From contig OY829328.1 of NCBI GenBank assembly GCA_963691655.1, positions 74,342,400 through 74,406,399 on the forward strand: a DNA stretch of 64,000 nt, written 5' to 3'. Source of the stretch: Toxonevra muliebris. Taxonomy: Eukaryota > Arthropoda > Insecta > Diptera > Pallopteridae. Below are positions 1 through 10,274 of this stretch, piece after piece (positions within the stretch are counted from its first letter, which is position 1; every line of letters starts with the position of its first letter). The position numbers were made by a program, and so were the translations under genes. The notes beneath the pieces were generated by a model that saw only the letters and a program-made list of their open reading frames with translations, was not told where the DNA came from and did not search any database.

Positions 1-995
1 CCTTTAGTTTCTCTTTTCATAGGACAATTTGACCCCTTTTGTGATGAAAACCTGAAAAGCCCTTTCAAAAGAGACATTTAAGGATTAAAATGTTCGACAA
101 AAATATTTGCCAGAAAATTTCACTAGGGGTCACCAAAGACATAAAAGTCATATATATAACGGTTAACGCTTACTAAAAGGAAATAGCAGCTTACCCACAT
201 AAATAAAATATCCTATAATGTGAATTCAACATTATGATTAATTTAAATAACTGTAACATTAATTTTGAACAATAAGGGGACGTCCTCAGGTGTCCAGGGC
301 CGATTTTTCTGATTTTCATAACTGTTGTAAGCGACGGAAATCTAAAAGACACGTATGGTATATTCGGTCATGCAGTACTGCAACATTTCCAGAAGCAAAA
401 ATGTTCAAAACGCCATATTTGTTTGCTGACCACGCATTTAACAGCAAGGGACTATTGCAGCGATGCTTCTTGACGCCACTAATGCTTGACCAGCAGCCAG
501 ATATTACATTTTACATTTTTAACGTTTTTGCTTCTGCAAATGCTGCAGTACTGCATAACCAAATATACGCTTATTTTTTTTATCGGCGGAAAAATGGTTT
601 TAAGTTGTGTTCCACCTCCCAAAGTAGGGAGTGTAAAAGTAGGGGCTCTAAAAGTAGGAAATTTTATAAAAAAGACCGATACAAAAATCCTCATCGTAAC
701 ATGGGAAACCTGGGTACGTTCCCCTATAAGTTGTATTCCGGGTTTCCGTGGTTAGCGACTCTCATAAACGGATTACAAGTAGAATTTACATATTTGCATA
801 ATAAACCCATATTAGGAAAAAATTAAAGATGGAAGAAGGATTGGTTTGTCTTATTTATGGAAAATACGTACGTAATTGAAGAACCATATTTTTATTATTT
901 TGGTACATGACTTTTGTCTAAAATTTTCATACCAAAAGTTATATGTACAACACGAGAATGTGGGATATTGACCTCAGGGAGTAACACTGCAGTTG
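1..995. other. AT-rich non-coding stretch with a foldback repeat
   Basis: No credible gene is seen. The stretch lies beyond the 3' side of the minus-strand RhoGAP gene. An imperfect inverted repeat occupies about 355-570 and is listed separately. Around 620-665 the phrase aaaagtagg recurs three times. Open frames here are short, lack family resemblance and are probably chance. Confidence 0.5.
355..570. repeat. Imperfect inverted repeat (foldback element)
   Basis: The left arm (about 355-440) contains GCAGTACTGCAACATTT followed by CAGAAGCAAAAATGTT. The right arm (about 476-570), read on the opposite strand, contains GCAGTACTGCAGCATTT followed by CAGAAGCAAAAACGTT. The match continues outward through an ATATTYGGTYAT block and, less well, inward to a GCTGACCACGCAT-like block. 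The loop is about 35-40 bp. Such a structure is typical of a foldback or MITE relic; no clear target-site duplication was found. Confidence 0.6.
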
Positions 996-1163
996 TCTTC
1001 TGAAGTTAAATATTTAGGGGTAACCTTAGATTGCAAACTGTTATGGAAGACGCACGACGAGCTGAAGGTCTCGAGTGCACTAAAGGTTTTCTGGCAGTGA
1101 AGGCGAGCTTTCGGCAAGACTTGGGGTCTGAATTCAGCTCTGGTATACTGGGTATACATTGCT
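996..1163 (+). pseudogene. Non-LTR retrotransposon reverse-transcriptase fragment
   Basis: In one frame the translation reads EVKYLGVTLDCKLLW, then a stop after VFWQ, then RRAFGKTWGLNSALVYW. This is the familiar segment after the palm domain of insect LINE reverse transcriptases (YLGV-LD-KL-W ... K-WGL-P---WLY-A). It is a short, stop-interrupted relic with no flanking RT motifs. The sequence downstream to about 1440 may be a further decayed part of the same element. Confidence 0.7.
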
Positions 1164-1556
1164 CTTGTGAGAAATTACCGTTGTAAAATTCTACTGTGAA
1201 ACTTCACCAATAAGATTTTCTTCAGACATCAATTTATAACACTTTTTGCACTTAGTATTCAGCTTCCTTCGACCAAAATAAGAAAACTTTGACCCACTGT
1301 AAAAAATACTGAGACGTGCTGGACTATAAGTTTGTTTTACAAAAATGGTCTACACAACATACCCTTTCAGGATTATAGGGTGGCTATTCCGTTGCAGACA
1401 AAAAGTCTTAATTTGTTGGGCTGTGTAATTAAAATTGGAACCTTCTAATTTATATTTTTGGATATTGAGTATATATGAAAAATTGCCATGCTGTTAGATA
1501 AACAACAACAAACATGCATAAATATCTATGAGCAGTTGAATTTTTTAACTTCTTAC

Positions 1557-3301
1557 CTCAATACTACACGCGGATAATTCTGTTGAAGCGGCTGTTGAGC
1601 GTTTTGGAGTACGTGACATTATGCCTTTGTGAAAAATATGTTTCTTAATCGAATCACTAATTGATTTCGCACTACGTGTAGCTTCTGAGTTTTTTATACG
1701 ATTCATAACGACAAGTTGTAGAGGTGTTCCTAAAACATATATCACGAGTAGTAGATTAATGGCAAAAATAATTAGGTATTTTTTACAATATAATCTCAAT
1801 TGAATCTATATATCTATGGAAAGCATGTATATTTACCTTGACCATTTTGCTTATTGAATTGTTTAATTAAACGTCGCTTTTTCGATGATTCTGGTAAACT
1901 TTGAATATGCGCATACAGTTGCGCCAGTTCAGTGTCCGTTGTATTTGCTGTATGTGCTGCAGCGGTTTTCTCACGGTCCACAAATGTATACACTGTATTT
2001 ACAGTCGATATATCCGATATGGAATCATCGAGCGTTTGCTCTGGTGACATTGTTTTTTTACGCTTACGTTCAAGAAAATAAGCCCGTATATCTGTAGATA
2101 GTTTAGCGGGTATATCAAAAATTTCAATGCCTCTATTTATCATGTAAGCAATGATGCTTGACATTTTCTTTGCTATAAAATGTAAAGCTTCTGGTGGTAA
2201 ATTACGTGGACAAATTAAATGCGGTGCAAAGAGTGTTGCTAAATTATCGGATGACATTTTATTTATATGCTCATATGATGCCACAGCATGCAGCATTTCG
2301 ATAATATGTTGTAGTAATTGGCGATTTTCATCGGGTAGCAGTAACAGTAATAATTGCATTGAATTAAGTAAATGTTGTTCGCGTTTAAGACGTTCCGGAT
2401 TTGGTGGTCTTGTCAATGTCGATATTGCATTTGCTCTTGTTCTTGTTGCAACAGATGATGATGATGGTGTTGCTGTTGTGTTATTAAATGACGTACCGAT
2501 GCAAAGTGGTGCTATTTGCAAGTGAGCAGGATAATGTGCATCTGTTAGTAAAGGTTCAGGTATATCGGCTAAATAACTTTTAAATACGGTAGCACAATCA
2601 TGAGCTGAATAATCGTCTTTGTGCAAGTTAAGTTGTTTCTCACTTTGTATGTGTAAACGCAATTCGTTTTGACGCGAAACTGAGCCTGTCTTTCGAAAGA
2701 TGCCCTCTTGTGTTATATCTGAAAAAGGGGAAACAAATAGTTTGGTTTAAATTAAGGATATAAATCGAGAAATTTAAAAACTTTGCAAGTGCATCTCAAT
2801 ATTACAAAAACTGATTGCGTTTAAACCCTTAAACCTTAATTTCTTCCCGTTATTATAACCAAAAGTGAACTTACTCTTTTCTAATAACAAAAATTCTTTG
2901 ATCTCGTTTAGGTGAAATAAAAATCCTGGATCGATTTGTTGATGCAAGCTCTCTGTTGGACTATTGCCAGCACTTTTCGATGCACAGCCAGTAGTTCCTG
3001 AAGATCCGCTTTGCTTATGTTTCTTTGACATTCGATTCCATTTTTTCAATTTCCCTTTATCTTCGTATACAATCTCATGACAGGGCAGATCAAATCTAAA
3101 GGAAATTACATTTTTAATGTAAGTAATAGAAAAACAAATGCATGTGGGTTTGTTTGGTTCTTACTCATCCGTATTTAAATCCAATTCGAAAGATAAATGC
3201 ATTCGCACAAGTGTTTTGAATTTTTCATAATTGATTTTACGCATGCGTGCTGTAATTTCTACATCGGACAAATCATTTAAATTCATATGATCCAAATCCA
3301 T
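1557..3301 (-). CDS. RhoGAP54D: Rho GTPase-activating protein, ARHGAP19 / RhoGAP54D type
   Basis: GTPase-activating protein for Rho-family GTPases. Four coding exons can be joined with consensus GT/AG sites and matching phases: 3301-3165, 3095-2875, 2718-1837 and 1729-1557, giving 471 residues so far. The start is the ATG at 3301 (MDLDHMNLNDLSD). The RhoGAP domain begins near residue 100; EGIFRKTGS puts the arginine finger at R128. YSAHDCATVFKSYLADIPEP and NLATLFAPHLICPRN follow the family pattern. The block SLPESSKKRRLIKQFNKQ after the domain closely matches vertebrate ARHGAP19, which is about 494 residues long, so only a little is missing. After residue 471 a strong GTAAGA donor suggests one more exon; if unspliced the frame ends three codons later. 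Assignment to the fly gene RhoGAP54D is from memory of orthology and less certain than the domain. Confidence 0.9.
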
Positions 3302-4252
3302 TTTCAAGTTTACTATATGCTTCTTTTCAAATTAAATATTGACAACTGTGCTGCGTTGGCTTTGGCACATACCAAACTACAAGGGAGTTGCTGCAGCAGA
3401 TAGAAAAATAACTTCACAGATGCTGCAACCGCGCAAACCCGAAAAATTTCAGTACAAATTCGATTTTCATATAAAATTTACATGATTTTCTATGCTAAAC
3501 AATTTCAATATTTATCTGCACATGTTTATTATTAAACTATATGAAATACATTTCTTCTATTATTAATTTTTATGAAAAAGCTGACACAACAAACGAAATG
3601 CCCACAAAAAAACTTTTTTTGTAAACGATACATTTAAAAGTGGATACACAATGCTTCTTAAAATGCATTTTAATATGGTTTGAAAAGCATTGCCACTTGT
3701 CACAGTTGTAAATAAATATTCCCAATTATAAGCAACTTTGTCTGTGCCACTCAAACAGCGGTGCCATATTGACAGGACTTAACTGTAAATTACAGTTTTT
3801 TCGGTCGTCACGCCATTTTACAGATTTCTCTTGAATATTACAGTTTATTCCTAAATTTTGTTGGTTTTTGCGTACTACAAAGTTTGTGCCTTCGTTTGAT
3901 TTTTAATTCCTAAAAGAGCGAACCGTTCTTTTTTTTTCAAATTTTGCACCACGATTGCATTGTATTTGGCAGAAGTGACAGTATTTAAAATGTCGGCCCC
4001 ATGAAAGAAGGGGTGACATCTCCCAAACATCCGAAATAGAGAATATTTTATATTATTGAACAAATTCCATTTTGTATGTGCGGAGGAATGATGGGCAAAT
4101 AACTGTGAAACTTTTCCCATAAAAATTTTGGTTTTTTCTTATAGGTAACAGTTCTTTTTCCAAAATGAAGTTATTTTTATTTATTAGTTTTACTCAAAAA
4201 AAAAATATGGCAATATTGCTAAGAAAACACAAAATCCATATATGCAACTGAG
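3302..4252. other. Upstream region of the RhoGAP gene; no gene seen
   Basis: This is the left half of the interval between the divergent RhoGAP and EXD2-like genes. It is AT-rich, with no family-resembling reading frame. It should hold the promoter and 5' leader of the RhoGAP gene, but I see no clear TATA or initiator to place a start. Confidence 0.4.
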
Positions 4253-4291
4253 TAGAGATGGGAGGAATATCGTTAAAAAATTGTCAACAAC

Positions 4292-4299
4292 TATCGATA
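4292..4299. promoter_or_regulatory. DRE palindrome TATCGATA (left)
   Basis: Exact 8-bp core of the Drosophila DNA-replication-related element bound by DREF. It lies inside the left end of the hAT-like MITE between two divergent genes. Function as an enhancer here is an inference; the match is exact but short. Confidence 0.4.
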
Positions 4300-5179
4300 A
4301 AACCGAGAAGTTGTCGGCAATTATCGACAAATAACTAGTAGAAATTTCCATCTATTTAAAAATTGTAGAATAAACTCCAACTTTTAACTTTGAAAGTTAT
4401 AAATTTAGCTTAACCTAAACCTTTCAATTTTCATGTACGAAAAAATATTTTTCTAAAGTTAGCATTGATTTTCAAATCTTCTAGAAGAAAGTAAAAGACA
4501 AAAAATGATAAAAAATTATCATTAGATCTTTCTGTCTTTTTTTTTTCAAGTTATAAGAATATTATCACTTAAAAATAAAGTTAGTATCTATTTTTCTAAT
4601 ATCCATTTTGTTTTAATTTAATTTTAAGGCTTTCTTATTAAGATTTGTAGTATTAAAAATTAACTACACTCACAAATTCTTTACAATCCGCTAACCACAT
4701 CAATTTATGCTTCTGATGCATGTATTAAAGAAGCACCATTAAAAGGGAAACAAAAACGGTAAACCGTTGAGACCCGTTATTAATAGTAGCGATTGTGCAG
4801 TTGCTTACAATCTCAAAACATTGACTTTGAATTTTTATGCCGTATGTGCATAGATACAAAGGAAGAAATTTTTTCATTTGCTGAACATAAAATATCTCTA
4901 TATACACTGTTGTTGTGATGACTACATACATTCATTTAGTCTGTTATACATTACTTGAAATAAAATATTTAAATTGACACAAGTTATATGTATTTGATTT
5001 AACTCTTTCTTCCATTTTAAATTTAAGAAAGAAGAGAGAAGGGTAACAAAACTTGATTTGCCAATACAATATTTTTCGCACTCAATTTAGTGCTTTTGCT
5101 TTAATAAAAATTAATTAAAGAAATGTTTTGGAATTATCGACAATTATCGCTAGTTAACGCTATCGTGGCTTGTTGATAA

Positions 5180-5187
5180 TATCGATA
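5180..5187. promoter_or_regulatory. DRE palindrome TATCGATA (right)
   Basis: Second exact TATCGATA, 25 bp from the right end of the same MITE and about 280 bp upstream of the EXD2-like start codon. Its position mirrors that of the left copy. Confidence 0.4.
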
Positions 5188-5470
5188 ATTATAAAGCTAA
5201 TTCCCATCTCTACAACAGAGTCGAATTTACTTACGTGTTGTAAATTTTGTGTATTGAGTGCGACCATTGTTGTTATTACAAGCATTTATTATTCAATTAA
5301 CAAAATGCAGTTCTGAAAAGTGTATTGGAAACAAAGGAAATATACATAGGCATACAAACGGGGAATCCCACATTAGTGCTAGCATATACATCTCTTAATT
5401 TTTCCTAAAGTGATTGAAGTTCTCATTTGTTGCAGCATCATATAAATTGGATTTAAGAATCTATTCTAGA

Positions 5471-6952
5471 ATGGCCCAACAACTTGTAATAGCAGCCGGT
5501 GTGGGACTTTTATATTACCTTTTTAACAATGAATCCAAGCCAAATGTTCATATCATTGATGAACACGACGCAGCAGAACGTGCAGTGGCTAAATTAAAAG
5601 AGTAAGATATTTAAAATTGGGGACTATTTGCACATAAGTATATTCATATGCATGTATTTATATGTATTAAAAATTTCTTTGTCAAAAAGTTGATAAGAAA
5701 TTGATATATCGTCGATTCAGAGGTAAAACTGATTATAGAGTTCGGCTTCGGTTTCGGCCATGTTCGGCCATAAATTTGGTGTTCGGCTTCGGCCAAACAA
5801 TAGCTGGAAATGGTACAAATGCCGAAAAATAGTTATTTTTACACTATAATGTACAGTTATTTAACTTTGATTAATAATAATATTTTTTTTTTGGTGTTTG
5901 TATTTTGTGTTCAATGAAATATAAAAATAAGTGGTTTTTTCTAAGTCATCGCTCGCAATTTTAAACGTGATACTATTATAAAAATTAAAAAAAATATAAT
6001 TTAAATAATATACAAAAACATTTGTACTTCAAATTTGGCCAAATTTATCATTTAAAAAGTAAAAATTATTGATTTATTTTTATACTTTTTCTAATTCAGT
6101 TTCTGTTCAAATGTTCGGTTCGGCCTGTGGCTTCGGCCGAACATTAAAATTTTGGCCGAAGTTCGGTTCGGCTTCGGTAAAAAAATTGACGTTCGGTCGA
6201 ACTCTAACTAATTAAGTAACATAATTCAAAAACAGAATCATAAAATCTTATGAAAACTGCATACTTAACAGTTTTTTGCATTTGAGGAATCTGTGGCCTT
6301 AAAATTAGTTTTCTCATTTTTTCACATGTTTTGTTCTTATTTATGTACATAATTTTTAAATAAGATTTCAACATTCATACATATCCACATCTACAGGCAT
6401 TGCCGTCAATGTCGAATTCTCGGCTTTGACTGCGAATGGAACGACGGAGGGCGTGTTGCATTAATCCCGCTTTGCTCAAAGGATGGCTATTGCGTTCTTT
6501 TCCGTATATGCAAAATGGGTATTCCAAATGGACTAGAGGAATTACTTAGAAATCCCCTTATAATTAAAGTAGGCGTTGAACCGTTGTGTGATGCTAACAA
6601 ATTACGTAGAGATTATCGAATAGATGTAAAGAATACATTGGATTTACGTTTCTTGGCTGTGATGACAGGGCAGAAACCTGCAGGATTGGCTAAAATGAGT
6701 AAACAAATATTGGATGTAACTCTTGATAAAGACATGGAAGTGGTATGTTCTAATTGGGAAGCCCATACTCTAAGTGAACAACAAGCATATTATGCTGCTA
6801 ATTACGCTCGTGTTGGTTTAGCCATTTATTTAAAATTAGCTCGTAATGTTAACAACAAAAGTCCATTATGGGACTTTTTAAATGTGCGATTCCAGATTCA
6901 GCAGCACAGAAACTTGAGACGTATTGACAGTAATGATTGCATTTTGCAATAA
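5471..6952 (+). CDS. Exd2: EXD2-like 3'-5' exonuclease domain protein, short and lacking one catalytic Asp
   Basis: Resembles EXD2, a DEDD-family 3'-5' exonuclease that is membrane-anchored at mitochondria. Exons 5471-5601 and 6397-6952 join in phase (GA|G) to give 228 residues. A hydrophobic N-terminal segment (about residues 4-18) fits the EXD2 anchor. Motif I is GFDCEW (D55, E57); the motif II region has CDANKL (D109) and LDLRFLA; CSNWEAHTLSEQQ precedes motif III. There the usual YAAxDA reads YAANYA, so the metal-binding Asp is Y180 (codon 6803-6805). Human EXD2 is about 620 residues; this protein stops soon after the domain, and AATAAA overlaps the stop codon (6948-6953). The likely 5' leader acceptor at 5436 favours the start at 5471 over an in-frame ATG at 5414. 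The intron carries a MITE. It could be a diverged paralogue or a decaying copy. Confidence 0.8.
5736..6206. mobile_element. hAT-like MITE in the EXD2-like intron, TTCGG-rich
   Basis: The left end TAGAGTTCGG and right end CGAACTCTA form short inverted repeats. The flanks actgatta (5728-5735) and actaatta (6207-6214) are an 8-bp duplication with one mismatch. Both ends are packed with TTCGG/CCGAA words (for example gttcggcttcggtttcggcc), while the centre is AT-rich. No coding capacity. The 8-bp duplication and end sequence indicate a hAT-type non-autonomous element. Confidence 0.75.
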
Positions 6953-7096
6953 ATTGCTCATTTTTGAAATTTTCGTTTTTATTATATATTTTATACAACT
7001 TTTATACTTAGGTCATGCACGGAAAGATTAAAAGGTAAAATTATTTGTAGCAATTTTGATTGTTTTTTTTATTTTTTAACTATTTAAAGTATTTTA

Positions 7097-7587
7097 CAAG
7101 GCGTATTTAATAGGGTGAAATCATCTCTGAGAACTCTTGTTGAATGTGGTTTAAGAAGTATGCGGTAGTTTTTGTATATAATTTTTCTTTTTCTCTAAAT
7201 GGCATCATAAAATTTCCGGGAATCCGTCTACTAAATCTCAGGTGCAGCCAGATCGCAGGGTGTTTGTTGGTCATTGGGGCTCCGGCATATAGCCCAGCAT
7301 TTTCTGTTGGTATTATTGTCTGAATCGAACACAATCGCGAACAGGTCCAAGACTAAGAGATATGGATTGTCTCGTTGAATAGAAATTAATACGACACCTT
7401 AGTGCAGGGCATTAGAATGCACTGATGTATGATGTATTTTCATCAGTTCAGATGAGCCAGAAACTAATATTTTTGTAAAATTTTATTTTACATTTCTAGC
7501 TATCTTCATATTCAAAAATAATTTGGATAGCTTGGAAATTACCAACTGCTCGACTATGAAATAATTTCACCCAATTAAATACGCTTT
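7097..7587. mobile_element. MITE with 9-bp target duplication
   Basis: The left end CAAGGCGTATTTAATAGGG and the right end, read in reverse, AAAGCGTATTTAATTGGG are inverted repeats that continue through GTGAAAT. The flanks agtatttta at 7088-7096 and 7588-7596 are identical; as an 8-bp site (gtatttta) this would fit a hAT-type element. There is no transposase. It lies between the convergent EXD2-like and BBS8 genes. Confidence 0.75.
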
Positions 7588-8430
7588 AGTATTTTATTCA
7601 ATCCAGTCCAGTCAAAAATATTATTATTTCACAATTCACACACTTATGAAAAAAGAAACTAAAATTTTAGTCTATTTTCGCACAGGGCCTTATACTTAAT
7701 TATACATACTTTAAATAAACAATATGCTTATATACATACACAAATATTAAAAAGTTTATTATTTTCAAATTGACAAATCTGCAGTAATTGGAATTAATGC
7801 AAAAGGGGCAAAAAATGTCTGTAATCCAACTGGAAATATGGGTTTATACGAAAAATCTAATGAAAATCGAATTTTGGCCTTGTAACAATTGTTAAATAAA
7901 AACTAGTTGGTTTCAACCAAAAATCGTTAGAAATTTCAAATGGATTAAGTGAACGAACCTCTTTAGGAAACCTACTTTTTAAATTATGTTTGAAAATTGT
8001 TTACGATTTTTCTGTATCATTCTAATGTTGTATGAGAGCAAAAAGGGCTTTTGATATATCAGTCTCATTCAATCGGTATTTGCTGTGGTACGTAATATAC
8101 TTGCAGATTCCTATTCAGCATTGCCGTCATAAATCTATAAAATATCAGTTGCATCCTAGTTTAGTAAGGTTTAAAATGTTGATAACCATAAAGTAATGGA
8201 TTTAAGACTTGAGTCTTAGGAAAAGCGAGTTTTAAAATTTTTATTCAGAATTATATTTACAGGCTTTATAGCACTCTCTCGATCCACCAATAAAATGAGC
8301 CAATATCGTTGATGACTGTCCCAAGGTTAAACTCAATACATTATTCATTCTATTCTTCATACACTTTTCAATTAAATTCTCTGTTAACGGTTACGGTTCC
8401 TGTCTTACCTCAAGAAAGTATCTCTTTAAT
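7588..8430. other. Intergenic region and BBS8 3' flank
   Basis: AT-rich sequence with no gene. A tttatt at 8240-8245, which is AATAAA on the minus strand, is a possible polyadenylation signal for BBS8, about 190 bp past its stop codon. Nothing else is recognised. Confidence 0.4.
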
Positions 8431-10161
8431 TTACAGTTTATAATGTGATTCCATGTACTTTAAGTTATTTTCTATTTCAATTGAATCCTGTAAAGCTTCT
8501 TTGGCTGCATTTAAGTATGATTTAGCTTTCATGAGATCACCCGTATGCGCTGATAGGACAGCAAGATTATTGAGAGCAGCGCCATTACGGGCATCAAATG
8601 TAAGTGAGAGCTGTAGACAACGACGTGCCAAATTAAAATCACCAGTTGTAATGGCAACGAAACTTAAATTATACCAAATGTCTGCTTTTTGATCGGGTGT
8701 CTTTGATGTTGTGACGGCACGTTGGAAGCATGGCAGCACAAGATCAATCTGGCCACCATACAAGCAGCACAAAGCAATATTACAATATAACTCAGATGTA
8801 TGTAGACCCAAGGATAGAATGCGCCTGTAATACATCAATGCCATTTCGGGATTATTATCATAGAAGTACGTCAATGCAATGCAGGCCAATGCTTCAATAT
8901 TAATTGGATTTAGCTTGGCTATTAAACGATAGATTTGCATGGCATCATCAGGTTTTGAGATCGCTTCAAATATACGTCCCTGCTCAGTGCGAAAAGTTAC
9001 ATCGAATGGATGTCGATCAACAGCTGCATTGATCAATTCAAGTGCTCTTTCCGGCTGATCCAAACGTTGATATAAACGCGATAATAGCAAATATGTGTCT
9101 GGATGCGCAAATACCGCCAACGATTGCTGTAAATACGATTCAGCTTTTCGTGGAAATCTCAAGGCAAGTAAACAGCGGCCCATTTGCTGTTCCCACCACC
9201 AATCTGGAATGGGGGATGATAAGTTTCGTACCAATGCCGAAGCTGTATCACGCCGCTGCTTTTGCTTATGTACTTCCATTACTGCTTCGCAAAGTGAGTA
9301 AGCTTTTTGTACATCGGACTCATGATAGAAAAGAAATTGAAAGAGTGCCTTCACGAGTACTTGACGCTCTGCATAGATTGTTGGATTGAGACGTGAAGCC
9401 TGATAGAGCGGTGCCGTAGAATCACCGACTGTGAACGCTGCTGCTGATGTAGACCGCACACGAGATGCAGTTCCACAACGCGATGCTGGACGATTGCCAA
9501 GCGATGAACCTGGACGAGCTGTTCCAGTGCCCGGACGTGCCATACCTGATTTTGGTCTTGCACTCATCATTCCCATCATGTTTGATCCACTTGGCATTCT
9601 GCCTTCGCTTGAATGTGTTTTCGCTGTAGTTGAACCAGTACGTAATCGCGTACTCGTACTGGGACGTGGTATAAATGCCGTTTTTATAGAGGTACCTGGC
9701 CTAGCTGCAGTTGCAATACGTTCAAATTCAATTTCTTCATTTACCGCATCCGCATCATCGTTCGTCTCCAAATCATCAATGTAAATACGTTGCGTAAGTG
9801 CGCGCATTTTTAATTGCCATACACCTTCCATCATCCAGATTGGCATGATTGTTTTATTATTGTGATTCGGACGCCGTCCTTGTCGTAGTGGCACAATACG
9901 TTGTAAACTTCCACCATATCTGCTGCTATTATTGAAATCCTCTTCATCATCGGGCGGAGTCGTAAACATTTGAACATTATTTTCGTGTCCTGCTTGCAGC
10001 ATGGCATTACATATTTCAGTACATTTTTCATAATTACGTCGTCGATATAATGATACGGCTTTAAAATATTGCAACTCCAGTGCAGCCAATATTGTGTCAA
10101 CCGTTGTCTCGTCAGAATTTAACGTTTCCCTTGAAGCTCCAATCATTGCCATATTCTTCAA
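8431..10161 (-). CDS. BBS8: BBS8 / TTC8, TPR subunit of the BBSome
   Basis: Tetratricopeptide-repeat subunit of the BBSome, the coat complex that moves membrane proteins in cilia. In flies it is expected only in ciliated sensory neurons and sperm. A single exon encodes 576 residues; human TTC8 is 515-541. The N-terminal part has ALELQYFKAVSLYRRRNYEKC and the LKMRALTQRIYIDDLE block, followed by a low-complexity RPGTSIKT...RPGTGTARPGSS linker that matches the RPGTS-rich linker of vertebrate TTC8. The C-terminal half holds the TPR array (about residues 265-560), including DWWWEQQMGRCLLAL, EALACIALTYFYDNNPEMAL, YCNIALCCLYGGQ and DIWYNLSFVAITTGD, ending MESHYKL. The first ATG (10161) is taken; a second Met lies three codons later. 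Frames on the other strand at 9042-9389 and 9431-9784 are shadows of this gene. Confidence 0.95.
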   Translation of the reverse strand: MKNMAMIGASRETLNSDETTVDTILAALELQYFKAVSLYRRRNYEKCTEICNAMLQAGHENNVQMFTTPPDDEEDFNNSSRYGGSLQRIVPLRQGRRPNHNNKTIMPIWMMEGVWQLKMRALTQRIYIDDLETNDDADAVNEEIEFERIATAARPGTSIKTAFIPRPSTSTRLRTGSTTAKTHSSEGRMPSGSNMMGMMSARPKSGMARPGTGTARPGSSLGNRPASRCGTASRVRSTSAAAFTVGDSTAPLYQASRLNPTIYAERQVLVKALFQFLFYHESDVQKAYSLCEAVMEVHKQKQRRDTASALVRNLSSPIPDWWWEQQMGRCLLALRFPRKAESYLQQSLAVFAHPDTYLLLSRLYQRLDQPERALELINAAVDRHPFDVTFRTEQGRIFEAISKPDDAMQIYRLIAKLNPINIEALACIALTYFYDNNPEMALMYYRRILSLGLHTSELYCNIALCCLYGGQIDLVLPCFQRAVTTSKTPDQKADIWYNLSFVAITTGDFNLARRCLQLSLTFDARNGAALNNLAVLSAHTGDLMKAKSYLNAAKEALQDSIEIENNLKYMESHYKL

Positions 10162-10274
10162 GCTCGTTTATCGCTCGTATCGGTGCTAATGAATTTCTTA
10201 GATTTATTTTTTTATTTTATTCGTTTGCATCGAAGTCGCGGCATCAGCAAATCAAACTGTTTTGGCCTTTTTCG

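Larger units (their letters stand above)
4253..5212. mobile_element. hAT-like MITE with DRE motifs near both ends
   Basis: Terminal inverted repeats TAGAGATGGGA (4253 onward) and TCCCATCTCTA (ending 5212) enclose about 960 bp. The flanks caactgag (4245-4252) and caacagag (5213-5220) form an 8-bp duplication with one mismatch. Inverted repeats of the TAGAGATGGG type plus 8-bp duplications are characteristic of the hAT superfamily. There is no transposase, so the element is non-autonomous. TATCGATA occurs at 4292-4299 and 5180-5187, about 40 and 25 bp from the two ends, with further ATTATCGAC-type variants beside them. The segment 4901-4990 resembles a small element seen at 39626 and 54646. Confidence 0.8.

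Noticed and set aside
290..826. 178-codon plus-strand frame at the left edge
   Set aside because: It spans the foldback repeat, has no recognisable domain and biased composition; more likely chance.
1381..1492. Possible last RhoGAP exon after acceptor TTTATCTAACAG
   Set aside because: The acceptor is plausible and a 47-codon frame follows, but it has no resemblance to the family and overlaps possible LINE sequence, so the exon is left unresolved.
9042..9784. Plus-strand reading frames opposite BBS8
   Set aside because: They mirror the codon structure of the clearly recognisable TPR gene on the minus strand and show no family resemblance of their own.
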